Of a stretch of DNA of 64,000 nucleotides, positions 14,257-27,744 are shown in pieces; position 1 is the first letter of the stretch; each line of letters begins with the position of its first letter. The DNA is from Allodiplogaster sudhausi (taxonomy: Eukaryota > Nematoda > Chromadorea > Rhabditida > Diplogasteridae). The stretch covers positions 631,001-695,000 of the forward strand of contig CALZFC010000111.1 in the NCBI GenBank assembly GCA_945643635.1, read 5' to 3'. Under the pieces are notes generated by a model, which was not told the origin of the DNA, did no database searches, and saw only the letters and a list, made by a program, of their open reading frames with translations. A program made the translations under genes and the position numbers.

Positions 14257-14962
14257 TCTATCGTCTCTGCCTCCACCATCCTCCGGATCAGGTTTTGCTA
14301 ATTATCTCACTTTTGCGAACAGCATATTTAACTGTTTTCGGCCCTTCTGTGACCAAAACAACAGTTAAATAGAATAAAACTAAAATAAAGTTCGCAAAAG
14401 TCGATTAATTAGCTAACCTGTTATCCGTTGCGATGTAGGGAGTCGTTGTCGTCGCTTGAACCTAGAGGTAGACAGAGAGAGAGAGAGAAAGACATTTTGC
14501 TCCTGACCGAACCCGAACCACCACCCCCCGCGCGCAATTTTCCCACGTTAACCACCAGGCCACCAACCCACCCAAGAACCTTCCGGCATTGGATAACCTA
14601 GTGATAGGGCCCCCCCAGGTCATTTGTGCACAGATGTTCTTCTCTCTCTCTCTCATCTTTCTTTCTCTCTCTCATCTCTCTTTCGTTCTCTCGCCTCTCT
14701 TTCTCTCTCATCTCTTTTCTTCTCCCTCTGTCCATGTCTATTAATGATACTAAATGTTTTTTCGAATAATTAACACTACAAATGTAAAACAAAGTGGAAG
14801 ATTTGTGTTTCGCCTTCATTCACAGCCTGTTAATTGTAAGTTGTTTGAGATGCGTGAGAACGGTAATTTGCATAGTAATAGTTGCTGAATGTGTGCTAAT
14901 GAGCGAAATACTTTGCGATTATACATGCACTCATTGTCTTGCTCACTGCGGAGAGGGAGAGA

Positions 14963-14994
<32 letters not shown>

Positions 14995-15036
14995 CAGAGA
15001 CAGGCACAGAGAACGACAGACAGAGAAAGAGAGAGA

Positions 15037-15074
<38 letters not shown>

Positions 15075-15172
15075 AGGCGAGAGAGAGAAGAAGGCGAGAG
15101 AAGGAAAGACAGATGGATACAGCATTTCAAGTGGGGTCGGATGCGATCGATCAGCATGCAGTGCCGAGAGAC

Positions 15173-15205
<33 letters not shown>

Positions 15206-16402
15206 GAGAGAGAGAGACAGAGGAAGAGAGAGAGAAAGAGAGAGAGAGACAGAGGAAGAGAGTGAGTAAACAGTGGTTATGTTAGGCGACGAAGAATATA
15301 ACGAAAAAAAAAACATATGTCTTCGTCTTAGTTTCCATTATTATTTCTTTTCTTTTCTTCTCTTTTTACTTCTCATTTTACCACGTGTGTTACATCTAGT
15401 GTTCCATGTTACACCGTATAAATTGAAAAAAAAATTGAAGAAAGTGATTGTAGGGAATAAAATTTTCAAGCCCTTACGACTCAAGCTCGATATTACAGTT
15501 TATTTTTGTGTGAGTACAGGAAATAACAATCCTTCAAACAGAACAAGAATGCAACATTTACAAGCATAGGGAGACTTATTCACAGATTTAAAACCCGGTA
15601 CACATCTAACAACGGCATTTTTTTCTGAAATAGAATAAATATAGGTCAAAAAGAACAAGGAATTTTTTACAGAAATTAGTCAAACAACGACTAGTAGACA
15701 GAAAAACTGAGCGAGGATTAATTCGTACGAGGTAAAAGTTCAACCCTTCCACGATGAGTGAATTCTAAAGCAAAGCACATAGAATATAAGATAGTCAACA
15801 AAGTTAAAATTAGCAAAATAGAAATAAGTGAGAAGGCCACGATTTCTATCCTTCACTGTACAATTTCGCTGTATAACTAGGCTCCATTCACTGTACCAGA
15901 CGAAAAGAGGGTATTGATCCGCCTTGCTAACACATTTGCCGTATTCGATTTTGGCGCGTAGGTCGGAACTTGCATGAGCAGACAGAGAAAGCCCCAAAGG
16001 TCAGCGACTTCCTTGTCGAATCGAAGATGAAAGAGGAAGTGAGTAGCTTATTCAGCTACGTCAAATTAACAATATAAACAAAACTAAAAGAGTTGGAGAC
16101 CAAAAAATATCACGAAATTAAATACATATTTAGTGTGTCATATGATTTCAATACTTATCAGAAAACAATTTTCCGGCCGCAGAGTATTTCTAACGCTTTC
16201 CAAAACCCAAAAGCTTTCAATCTCCATTAATGTGACTAAATGTTTTTTTTTCTTTTCCAAATCATTAACACGACGAATGTTAGACAAAGTGGAAGAGTTA
16301 ACAACCTGTTAAATAAGAGAGACAGTGAAGAGAGAGACAGAGAGAGAGAGAGAGAACGAGAGAGACAGTGAAGAGAAAGTGAAAGAGAGTGAGAGAGACA
16401 GT

Positions 16403-16442
<40 letters not shown>

Positions 16443-17233
16443 TGCGAATGATAGTGGTAATGAAGAGAGAAGCCGATCGCAGATAATTTTGGGAAGCGTA
16501 CTCCGCAACGCTTTGCAATGAAAAGCGTTGCGATCAACGCTTTGCAAAGCTGAAAATCGTTGCGATCAACGCTTTGCAAACCTGAAAAGCGTTGGGGGGT
16601 CTACGCTTTCCAAAAAGTCGGCCGAGGCGCCTCTAAAAGCGTCATTCTCAACGCTTTCAACCCCAACGATATGGCCAAAACGCGTTCTCAACGCTTTATT
16701 TTCTTGTGTGTAGACCTTGAATTATTGTGTCCGAATGTCAAATTGAGAGTTCTCTTCCGCCACTCAATCAATTTCCTCTTCCTCCATACTCAACAGTCTT
16801 TTTTCAGTCAACACATCTCCAGTATCAATTTTACCCATCGAGATTGACGGGTTGATTTGGGCGAGAAAAGAGCGAATGAGCACAGACTTGAACTGTGTGC
16901 AGAAGGAAGGCTGCGCTACATAGTCGTTGCATATTGATATCAATAAAATCGTATTTTAAACTTATCAATTTAAACAGAGCAAGTGTCAATCAGAATATCT
17001 TTACACTTTAATGTATGGATTTTATTAATGGAAAGAATGGATGAAAGAATAACCAAAAATGTTTTATTCAGGGTTTCGTTCGGAGACACTCCCGTGAAGA
17101 CTTTTCTCTACGAGCAAGAGAATGATGACGTCACTCCGATCATCACCAAGCAGCCCTTCACTGAGTCAGTTACTTCCATCTCTCACCGTCTTTATCCATC
17201 TTCACTCTTTTGTGCTCCTTCTTCTCCCTTCTC

Positions 17234-17277
<44 letters not shown>

Positions 17278-18663
17278 CTTTTCATTGTCAGCCATTTGCT
17301 ACTTTTGAAATATGTAAATGCTTCATCTTGCACTATTTAGCTACTCATCGAAGAATGTAATAAATGCAATGGACGTGATGATCAATTTGGTAAACTCTAA
17401 TGGCAACCGTATATTTTCATATAGGCACCGTCTTTATGGTTCTGCATCTGCACTATTATATATGAATGTAGAAGAATGCGAATGGAAGGGTGCTCTTATG
17501 TTGTTTTATAAAACGCCTTATTTTTTTACACAAGAGCCTGCAAAGCACTTCCTTTTGAGTCATCCGCCATTCTCATTCTTTTCTGCTTCGTTTTCAGCTT
17601 CTTCCAATTGAAACAGGAAAAAGGACAAAAATATACTTGTAATGTATGTAGTACAGTGAAAGGAAGGGAAAGCCGAAAACGGCAGAAGAAGAGAATTACA
17701 ATGTGAAGCGGGGAGAAGGATGACATTCGACTGCCCTTTCACCCTCGGACCTTCCATCTCTTCCCAGTCCTACCCGCTGTTCATAAGCTATATCTCTGGG
17801 CTCTCTTATACTCATACACTCTCTTCGCGATACCTAATGACGACGAGTCCTGGCGCACTCTGTCAGGTGTCGCCCTCGGGGGCACTTCTAACGATGGCAG
17901 CCTAGGCGGGTAAGAGAGAGAGAGAGAGAGAGAGACAGAGATAGTGAGAGAGAGATAGTGAGAGCGAGAAGATGGACAAGAAAAGGGAGGATGAGGGATA
18001 TAATAAGAAAAAGGAATAGCGAAACAGAGTAAAAGCGGCGAAGATGTACAGAAGAAGGGAAGAGAGAGTGTAGGCGGAGCTCGATCTGTGCTCTCCTTCC
18101 GCCACGTTCTCTTCCATCTCTCCCGGTTGTACTCTGCCGTCTCTGCTCTCTCTCTCTTCCTTACTCTCTTTCTCTCTCCATGCTCTCTCTCATCGCAATG
18201 GCAGAGAGCAAAGCCGTCTCCTCACTGTTCCCTCCCACCTCATTCACTCCACCACTCTGTGTCTCTTTCACTCTCTTCTATCTCTACCTCTCTCCTCCCC
18301 TCTCACTCGCGCTCTCTCTCGTTCCCTCGCCTTCTTTCACAGTCAGTCGATCCTCTTTTCTACCTCGAGTCTGTTGCGAGTCCTGCCTGTTCTGCCGAAA
18401 AGATGAAAGAGTAAGTTTTAGAATCTCTTTGATTATTGAAATATTGCCTCATGCATATGTTTAAAATAATAATTTTCATTAGATGACTATTTTTAATATT
18501 AGTTCATTTATTAGTTTACGGCTCCAGACTTTTGACTGAAACATTCCTGACAAACAGAAGATTCCTGCATCTGTTGATCATTCCTTTTCTTCATGAGTGG
18601 GGACCTCTTCAAGAGAGACATTCACCGTCATTGAATTTGTTGACAGAGCTTCTCTTTGTTTTT

Positions 18664-18708
<45 letters not shown>

Positions 18709-19375
18709 CTAATCATTCTTCTTTATCACATTATTCTGTATTATCTCTCTCTTACATTTACATATTTGGCGATTCAGGAATGCCTTTTTAAAATAACTCT
18801 TTTTTCACCTCTGGACTTCACTGTTTGGTTCCCCTTTCTGAAGAAATGAGTCTCTTCTTCTCCTAAAAATAATTCACTTTTGTACTCTGGTGCTTCTACA
18901 AATATTGTCCACTTTATTTCTCTTGCCTTCTGCTCCAATTAGAGACATTTACTCTCTGCTTCCTTGCTCTCTTCTTTTCTCATTCTCTCTCTCCTCACTC
19001 TCACATTAGCAATATCATTAGTACCGTTTCCATGGATTCCTGGTTGGTCCCCATGGCGAAGTCTCAAGAAGGGTCAGGAGGAGGAGAGACCGAATGTCAA
19101 CTTTTACCTTGCCATTCACTCAGAGATATCGCATTTCTGTTGCAGTGGAATGACTTGAAGGCGAAGACTTTCTTTATGTGTTGAAACACTGAAAGAAGAA
19201 GAATGAGAACGAAGCAGGAAAGGGGAGAGGCAGACGGAATGAGAAGTGGAAGAGACTAAGGGGGACTTTCCTGCTTAGCAGGCAATTGCCTTCGGTGCAT
19301 GGACAGCATTCATTTGACTCCTCGTTAACTTTGCCTTCTCTTCTGCATAAGCTTCTGCTTCCCTCGCTTCCCTCT

Positions 19376-19414
<39 letters not shown>

Positions 19415-20208
19415 TCTCTTTCTCTCTCCACACTATACACTCCCTCCTTCTTCTTCACCCTTCTCTCTCATGTGGAGAGCTATCCATTTTCACCGGAATA
19501 CCCGCAACGACAATATTCATATATGCTGAGTTGCTCTTCTCCCCCTGCAGCCAGTGCTGCCCCAGGTTCTGTCCATGCACCCCTCACACTCTCTCTCACT
19601 CTCTCTCTTTCACTCTCTCTCACTCTCTCTCTCTCACTCTCTCTCTTCCTCTCTTTCTCTTCTCTCTCACGTGAGTTGAATCTCTCGCTCCCTAATTCAC
19701 TCTTCTTCTAGCATCCGCAGCTACATGTAAATACTTTTGGATGATCGGATCGACTAGGAGAGAGAAATGGAAAGAACTGGCGAAGTAGACGTGAGAGAAG
19801 AAGAAAGAATAGGAAGAAGCGTTCTTCCTTCCCTTCACTTTCCCTGTTCCGATTCGCTTCCGAAGAGTCGTTAAAGAGAACATCTGAATTTCATCGTTTA
19901 TGCAATTACAGCAATCACTTCCCTGTCTTCTCTCATTCTCTCTCCCTCTCTCCTCTTATCGCTTCTCTCATCCCTTTCTCTGCTACTTTCTCTCCCTCTC
20001 ATTTGTCTATCATTTTTTCCTCTCTCTCTTTTTGTTAAGATAGAAGCCAAGCAGAAGCCACTTGCTTGCATCTTGGCATGAATAATTTGTTTGTGGGAGT
20101 CATCTGCCTTTGTGCTCTTGGCGAACTGTCTTTCTTTTCCTCTCTTTTATTGTAAACTCTTCCATCAATGTCTTCTTCTACCCCGCTCTCTCCCTATCTC
20201 CTTTCCCG

Positions 20209-20243
<35 letters not shown>

Positions 20244-20597
20244 CTACTTCCTTTTCACCTCCAGTCGCTCACATTTCAGTTTCGCAATTCAATGAGCTAA
20301 ATAGCATTCTAAGAGCATTCTTGAGAAGAATAAATTAAATTCCCAAAAGGCCAAAAAAGCATTTTAAAGTGGAATTTATTATTTATAGAATATATGCATA
20401 ACCCCTCTACACGCCTGTTTCCACTATAACCAGTGAGAATCAGCTGCCTTTGACTGTGGTTGACGAGGCTGTATGGGCTATATTCCCGTCCAGTCATACA
20501 CTGTATAGCTTCTATCGTACGTAGTTGCCCCTATGCCTCTCTATCTCTCTCTCTCTCTCTCCATCTCTCTATCTCTCTTCATCTCTCTCTCTCTCCA

Positions 20598-20631
<34 letters not shown>

Positions 20632-20906
20632 ACTCTCACTCTGTTTCCTCTCACACATTATCCTTCTCCCTCTCTCACAGTCTCCCATTGCCTCTCGACT
20701 ATTTTCATTTCTCTGAATACGATCTGTCGAAATTGTTAATCGAAGCAGACAACACGAAGAAGAGCCGTTTTTGACAAGGAAATAGCACGAGAAAAAGAGA
20801 AAGAGAGAGCGAAAGACGACACTGAATCGGATACCTTCATGGGCACGGCAAGGGGAATGGGAGATTAGTAGTGCTAGAGAGAAGAGAGGGAGGGAGGGAA
20901 AAGATA

Positions 20907-20944
<38 letters not shown>

Positions 20945-23081
20945 AACCAGTCGTGGATTGTGGATGCAGCTCCATTTGTGCATCTGCCGTCTGCTTCGTC
21001 TTCAACGATTCTCGAATATTGCTGCACGATGATTAATGAGCAAGAGAGAGAAGAACCTGAAAGGAAGGGAGAGAAATAAAGTAAAAGACGATAAAAGATA
21101 GAAATACCAGAGAACGGATAACGATGAAATAGCAGAGATTAGGTTGCAGGGAAAATAGACACGATCATCCATGATTAATTGACGGGGATATGTACAATCG
21201 ATGCATTTCACTTGTTGATGTTTGGAGATAATTTGAGCTGAAGAGAGCGTTTGAAATCAAATGAGGGTTGAATAAGCAAGAGTGAGAGACAGAGAGAGAG
21301 AGAGAGAGAGACAGAGAAAGAAAGAGAGGGAGACAAAGAGGGAGACAGAGAGAGAGTAAGGAGAGTGAAGAGCACAGAAAGAAGGAAAGAGTGTCCAACC
21401 AGTTTTCAGCCATGCCGGGTCGAGAGTGCAAACATGCATGATCTTCAATCACTCACAGGCAAGGGTGACAACTGTTGTTGCTCTCTCTCTCTCTCTCTCT
21501 CTCGCTCTCTCTCGCTCTCTCTCTCTCTCTAACCCTCTCTCTCTCTTTCTAACCCTCTCTCTCTCTCTCTTTCTCTATCTCTCTTGGCCCTCTGTTGTTC
21601 CCTCTTTCTTGTTCTCTATCGCTCACCTTTTCATCCCATTGTCATTATTTCACTGCCTGCCTTTTTGATCCTTTATCCCCACATTTGAAATACGAATTCA
21701 TAAAGGTTCAAGAGCGGGCCAAAAGAGTAGAATGAAAGAAGACTTCTTTCATTCTCTTCCTCTTTTTCCCCTTCTCTCTTCCGGGGCAACTAAATAGGGT
21801 TTCTTAGAATGTTCCTTGTAACGGGGCTTCCCTTGGAAGTTGTTGGCTGCTGTGCATTGCAGCGGGTGATAGAAACGCGCGTTCTCTCGACTCGGCTGAC
21901 AGATTGCCTGGGGCATCGCTGCCAACATCTTTCTCTCCATCCCCACCTCTCTCTCCTTCTCTCTCTCTCTCTCTCCCTGTCTTCCACTCTACCCCTTCTA
22001 GCTTTATTTCTAGCTGTCTCTCTAGCTCTCTCTCTCTCTAAAACTCCAATAACTCCGTGGATGCAGATTCTATCAGCTTCTACATAAGCTCCTTTGTTGT
22101 TCCATCTTCATCACTCAAGTAACTTTCCTTCTTTCTCTTCTTGCTTCCTTTTCCGCCTTCTACACCACTTTCCTAATCCTCTCGAACACATTGTCTTTCA
22201 TATTGCAAATAATTTAGAGCTTAACCTAAAGCTGAGTACTGGTGTTTTCCTATGTATTTTCTTTGCATTGCAATGCTATTCACTACATGAACAATTCCTT
22301 ACTCGATCATTCACCATAGCCTACCCTCCAGCTAAGCAAACATTCTTCTCTTTCTCTCTTTTCTGTCTGTCTCTCTGTTTCTCTCTCCCCGTCATTCTCT
22401 CTCGTTTCCTTCTTGACCTTTCACTTCTCACTAACGAGTCATCGATCGAATGGCATCCGAGAATAGCTCGCGGAGAGGTTGAGACAAATAGTTAGAAAAA
22501 AGAGAGTGCGGAGATGGATTAATTGAGATGAGTTGCTTCCCTTTCTTTTGCTTCTTGTTTTTGCATACTCTTATAAGAACGGAGTCTCTGCTGCACAGGC
22601 GCTTCCAGTATTGTTATCATAATTTACCTTTTTGATTTCGTAAAATTACGCTGTCCGTTTTGGAAGCCAGAAAATGTTACTGATCGTCTAAATCTTGGAT
22701 AAAAATCATCATCGAAGCTTCTTTAGCTCGTTTACTCATGAAATCTCCATCACTGTCTCTTTTTCTCTCTCTTTCTCTTTCCCGCTCTTTCTCTTTCTCT
22801 CTTTCCCTTCTCTCTCTTTTTTTCTCTCTCTCAATCTTTCTTTCTCTCTCGTTCTACCCCCTCACTCTCTCTCTCCCCTTTTTTCTCCCTCCCTCTATAA
22901 ATCATTCTGCTTGTCGCACTTCGCAGTATGCATGACGATGAGTTGGTGGAAAAAGGAGAAGCTGTGGCCGGCCATCTGTCTGGCTCTTTCTCGATCTTTT
23001 TTCGCTTTTTGCTGCGGCCGCCCTTTCTTTACTCTTTCAAAAGGTAGAGTGGCAGAGATAGAGAGAGAGAGATAGAGAGAC

Positions 23082-23116
<35 letters not shown>

Positions 23117-23143
23117 GAAAGGAAGAACGAGATAGAGAGAGAA

Positions 23144-23181
<38 letters not shown>

Positions 23182-23702
23182 AGAGAGAAATAAACAGAGA
23201 GAAAGAGTCCCTTCTAACCATAAGTGCTTCACTTCCTTTCGCTCTACCGTTTCCTTCTATTCCTCATTTTTGTGCTATTTAGTTGTTTCCCTCTGGTTAC
23301 AAAGATTTCCCAAACAAGGTGATCACTCTCTACCCCCTCCCACTTTTCTTCTCTCTCCACTACCTTCTCTCCTTAATTGTAAGATCTTTTCAGAACCAAT
23401 TCGCAGCTGCACTTTATCGACATGCTAATTTGTGTTTCTTCTCCCGTGATCAGCCCAAACCCACACAAATTTCCATCCTCCGGATGGCTCCATTTCTATT
23501 CCCGCACACATTTGCTTCTCTCGCTCTCTCCCTCTCCCTCTCACTCTTAGTCTGCTTCTCTATCCCTCTTTCCGCTTCTCTGCACTCTCTCCCTTCATCC
23601 GACCTCATCTGACCGTCGGATTACACTGCGAGGGTGCAGAAAGGAGCGGGTGCGGAATAGCAGTCGTCGTGATGTGGATGCCCTTCCTCCGACATGGGGT
23701 AT

Positions 23703-23755
<53 letters not shown>

Positions 23756-25324
23756 TTAGAGAATGGAGAGAGAGAGAGCGAAAGGAAGAGAGAAAGAGAG
23801 AGTGGGACGGATGATGTCGGAATCGGGAATAGTCCTTCCCCTTCCATCAGCTTGCACTGCATGCCATGCGCGACAATGGAGACCGGCAGAAGGCAAAGTG
23901 CACCAGGCACTCTCCATTTAATTCACTCTCTTGTCGCTCTCACTTCCTTAACTTGAATGAGTCGCTTCGGATCTTTCTCTCTCTCTCGCTCTCTCTTTCT
24001 CTCTGTCTCTCTCTCTGTCTGTCTCTCTCTTCAAGCTTCTTCCACTTTGACTACCCTCTGTGACAGCAGCAGAACGGCTTGTATTGGGTATACATACTTC
24101 TTCTCCCCCTTTCTCTCCCTCTCCCTCATCCCCCCTATAGCCTCTCTCCCCCTCTCTCTCTCCCTTTCTCTCGCCTCTCGCTTCCTCTTCACTCTCTTTT
24201 CTTTCCTCCCCCTGGCCCCTCTGTCTTTCAACCCCAAACGGCAGGCCATTTGTAATGCATGAAACCCGCGTGTCCCCTCCAGTCCACCTCCATTCGCTTT
24301 CCGTCCTTCCTCCGCAGTTGCCCTTCCGTTGTGCCTTTTCTCTTTTCTCTCTCTCTCTCTCTCTCCTTTCTCTCTGATCATGTCGAAATCCGTTGTTATT
24401 TAAATAATTAATTGAAAAAACTAAGAGATCATGAGAATGTTTGCTGTGTTGTTTAGAGTACATTTGAATAATAACATATTTCAAATGTCGGCACCCAGTT
24501 GGGCTTCCAACAAACAAATTGAGTTGTCCTCTATTGTTGGTCAGTCCATTGTTGAAATGAGAGACTATCTTTTGTCGGCAGAGGGGATCTGTTCATGGAG
24601 AGAGAGAGAGTGAGACAGAGAGAGCGAGAGAGAGAGGGAGAGAGAGAGAGGGAGAGAGAGACGGAGAGAGAGGGAGAGGGAGAGAGGGAAAGAGAGAGCA
24701 CAGGCTGGGAGAACTGAAAGACGAGTTATGACGGATGTCCATATGTCGCCATTGTACGATCCTTCCATTGCAATCCCTCGCTCTCTCTTTCTCTGTTCTC
24801 TCGTCTTTCCACACACTCTCTTCATTACTGCTCTGATCGTTATCTGCCCGGAGGGCCACTCTCGCCCTTCCGTTTTGAGGAGGCAACCCCAAGGGAATCT
24901 CCGCCCACCAATTCTCGCTCTTTTTCTTTCTTTCTCTCTCTCACTCTCTTCTATTTCGCTCTCCTTCCCCTTACACTGTTGTTAGTTCTCTCACTCTCGT
25001 CTTCTATTTAAATTTTTTTCTTACAATTGCTTTCATCCTTAGGTAGGTGCACATAAATCTAATTTTTGGCTTTGCGTTTAGTCGCTTCACAATTATAAAT
25101 TCTACGGCATCCTGAAAAATTTGAACAAAATTCCTTTAAAGTAAGATTTTTGTGTTAAATTCCCGCTTGAATGTGACGCGTTTTCGCTTTCCGCCGCCTC
25201 AGGGGAAATGAAGCATGCGAAAGAAAGGAAATGAGAAGATGCTCGGGAGGGTGGGCGGATGGCAAAGGGTCAAATGGGCAGAGAAAGAGAGAGAGAGAGA
25301 GTGAGAGAGAGAAAGAGAGAGAAC

Positions 25325-25356
<32 letters not shown>

Positions 25357-27709
25357 AGCAAGAGAGGAGAGGGAGAATCAGCTAAGCTAAGGCTCATGCA
25401 CCTCTTGGGAAGACGACGTTCCAAGCAGACGAATCAATACTATGAAGTAGGACTTTGTGGCCAGCCCACAGGCACATTGAAACGAACAGGGGAATGGGAG
25501 TGGAGAGAGAGTGTGTAGGTGAGGGAGAGAGGAAAGATTGAAAGAGAACAAGAGGCTAACGACGCTAAAAGGCAGGGCATGACGCTTCCGTCCACTCTGG
25601 CTTTTCGAGATTGAAATGGCACTTTTCATACGCTTGCTTTCCCTAGAATAGCAGCAGATTCCTTGCAAGCGTGAGAAAGTGAGAGAGTAAGAGTGAGAGA
25701 GTGAGAGAGAGAGAGAGAGAAATAGGGTAACTATTTTCCACATCATCTTTCTATTTTTCAACGACCACGACTAGGGACTCATTGACTCTATCAAAGTGTC
25801 ATTCTGCTGCTCCGCTTGCGCCTCTCACAACCGAGCTTAGCTCTTCATCGGAAAGCAAGCCCAGGCATGAAGTGAAGCCACTGCTTTCCTGCAACATTTT
25901 CCTCAGGGGAGCAAGTGGAATCATCCTCTCTCTCTTTCTCTGTAGTCATTGTGTTCCCTCTGAAGTGCACTTATCGTGATTAGTTCAAGAAGAATATTCC
26001 CTCCCTTCTTTTTTCTTTGTTTTTTCTTTTTCTTTCTTTCCCTATTTCTCTCTCTCTCTCTCGCTCTCTCGCGCCCTCTCTCTCCTTTTCACTCTCTCGC
26101 TCTCTCTCTCTCTCTGTCTCTATGTCTTCGGCCTAGCTATGTACATATACAGTACCGCTCAACAACCAGGGGTGCAGGAACTTTCGGAACTTTCGGAAAG
26201 TTCCAAAATGTCCGATCAAATTTGTGCGTTTCTCGATAACCGCACGTCGATTTGGATTGCATATTTGGATTCAGGCACTCGGTTTTCACCATAATTGAGC
26301 ATTAAAATGTCAAGATAATGCATATTCACCAAAACGGAAAATTTGTGAATTTAGTGGTGCAGGAACACCACAATTCGAAGTGCGTTAATGTGTCTTCGTG
26401 TCAGTGAAATTTATGAAGGCATTTGCTCGAACAGTATAACTTTAAATTGCAGTTTCAGACTTCATATTTATTATCCTTTTGTCTTATTAAGTGCCTTTTA
26501 ATCTTACAAGTTAAAAAGTACGGCAAAACAAATCTTGCAAAAGAAATTGAAGAAATTTGTTCAAAAGCAGAACCGAACACCAGCCACTCCGCTCATCCGT
26601 TTTGCAAGCATACCAATACTCGACCTGGTCAAACGGCTGCCCAGCTTCAAACAATTTTAGGGTGCATTTTGACGTTGTTCTTCAGAGCTGGTAGAGGCCA
26701 TGCCACGAAAATTCCAAACGTTCCGTAGTCTTCCGTACATTGCCAGATTTCAATTTCGAAAACATAAAAACATACTCTCTCCGCGTTGGAAAATATTTTT
26801 TGAATGTACTTTTCCAGAATTGAAATCCAACAGCGCAGCAAAACATTTACCGCGATAGGGGCTCGAACGTCAGACAAACAAAATTGCAATCCAGCGCGTA
26901 AACCACTGCGCCATGCCAATCGTATCTGCTGATGCAACCGAATCCTTGACAGTCGGTCAGCCACTTGCTTCCCAAATTCACTTTCGCTCTCTCTCTCTCT
27001 ATCTCTTTCTCTATCGCTGTTACTTCTTGATTTGTTCTCTCTTTGCTTCGCTTTGAAAGATCCCCCACTTTGAGCTATCGTTTTGACTCTCTTATCTTTT
27101 TCCTAGTCAAAACGTTCTCCCCGTTTGAGATTCGAACTTGCGACGCTCAAAAAACCACTCAAGCGCGCACCTTACTGCGCTACGCAGGCCATGATGATTG
27201 ACTGAAGATCGACAATGATAATTGCAAAACTATGATCAGCCATCTACTTCGCTATTCAATTTCTTTTCTATCTCTCGCTCTCCTCTCTCTTTCTCAGTCT
27301 CGCACTATTTCCCGCAGATTTCGGGCCCTGGAATTTTGGGCCTGGCCTGGCCGGCCCTGTTCTATCTCGGGTCTGTACGACCCTTGGGGCCTAGATGGAG
27401 AAAGAAAGAAAGAGAGAGAGAAAGAGAGAGAGAGAATGAACTAGGAAGAGAGAGAAATGGAGAGAAAGAATAGAGTGAGAGATAGAGAGAGAGAGGACAG
27501 CGAGAGAGAGAGAGAGAAAGAAATTGAATAGCGACGTGGATGGCAGATCATTGTTTTGCCATTATCGTCGTCGGGCTTGAGACCACCGACAGTGCAAAGA
27601 GGACAAAGCGAAGAAAGCGAAGGACGAGGGAAAAAGCGAAGCAAAGTGAGGACAAATCAAGAAGTAACAGAGAGAGAGAGAGAGAGAGAGAATGGAGAAA
27701 GAGAGAGAA

Positions 27710-27744
<35 letters not shown>

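Larger units (their letters stand above)
13979..16710. mobile_element. Non-autonomous TIR DNA transposon with subterminal AAAGCGTTG repeats
   Basis: The left end CACACAAGAAAAGAAAGCGT is the imperfect inverted repeat of the right end, which on the minus strand reads CACACAAGAAAATAAAGCGT. Both ends are flanked by TA (13,977-13,978 and 16,711-16,712), as expected for TA-targeting superfamilies. About 180 bp inside the left end and 220 bp inside the right end the motif AAAGCGTTG, or its complement CAACGCTTT, recurs many times in both orientations. Such subterminal repeats usually bind transposase. The interior has GA microsatellites, an internal hairpin and a diverged direct repeat (about 14,737-14,835 and 16,226-16,315), but no transposase. 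The boundaries are inferred from the inverted ends. Confidence 0.6.

Noticed and set aside
14794..15316. Long overlapping frames on both strands over 160 codons
   Set aside because: They translate GA/TC microsatellite into Arg-Glu or Ser-Leu repeats. Composition alone keeps all frames open, so they are not evidence of genes. The same applies to similar frames at 2032-2859, 30,161-31,465, 32,909-33,701 and 47,053-47,484.
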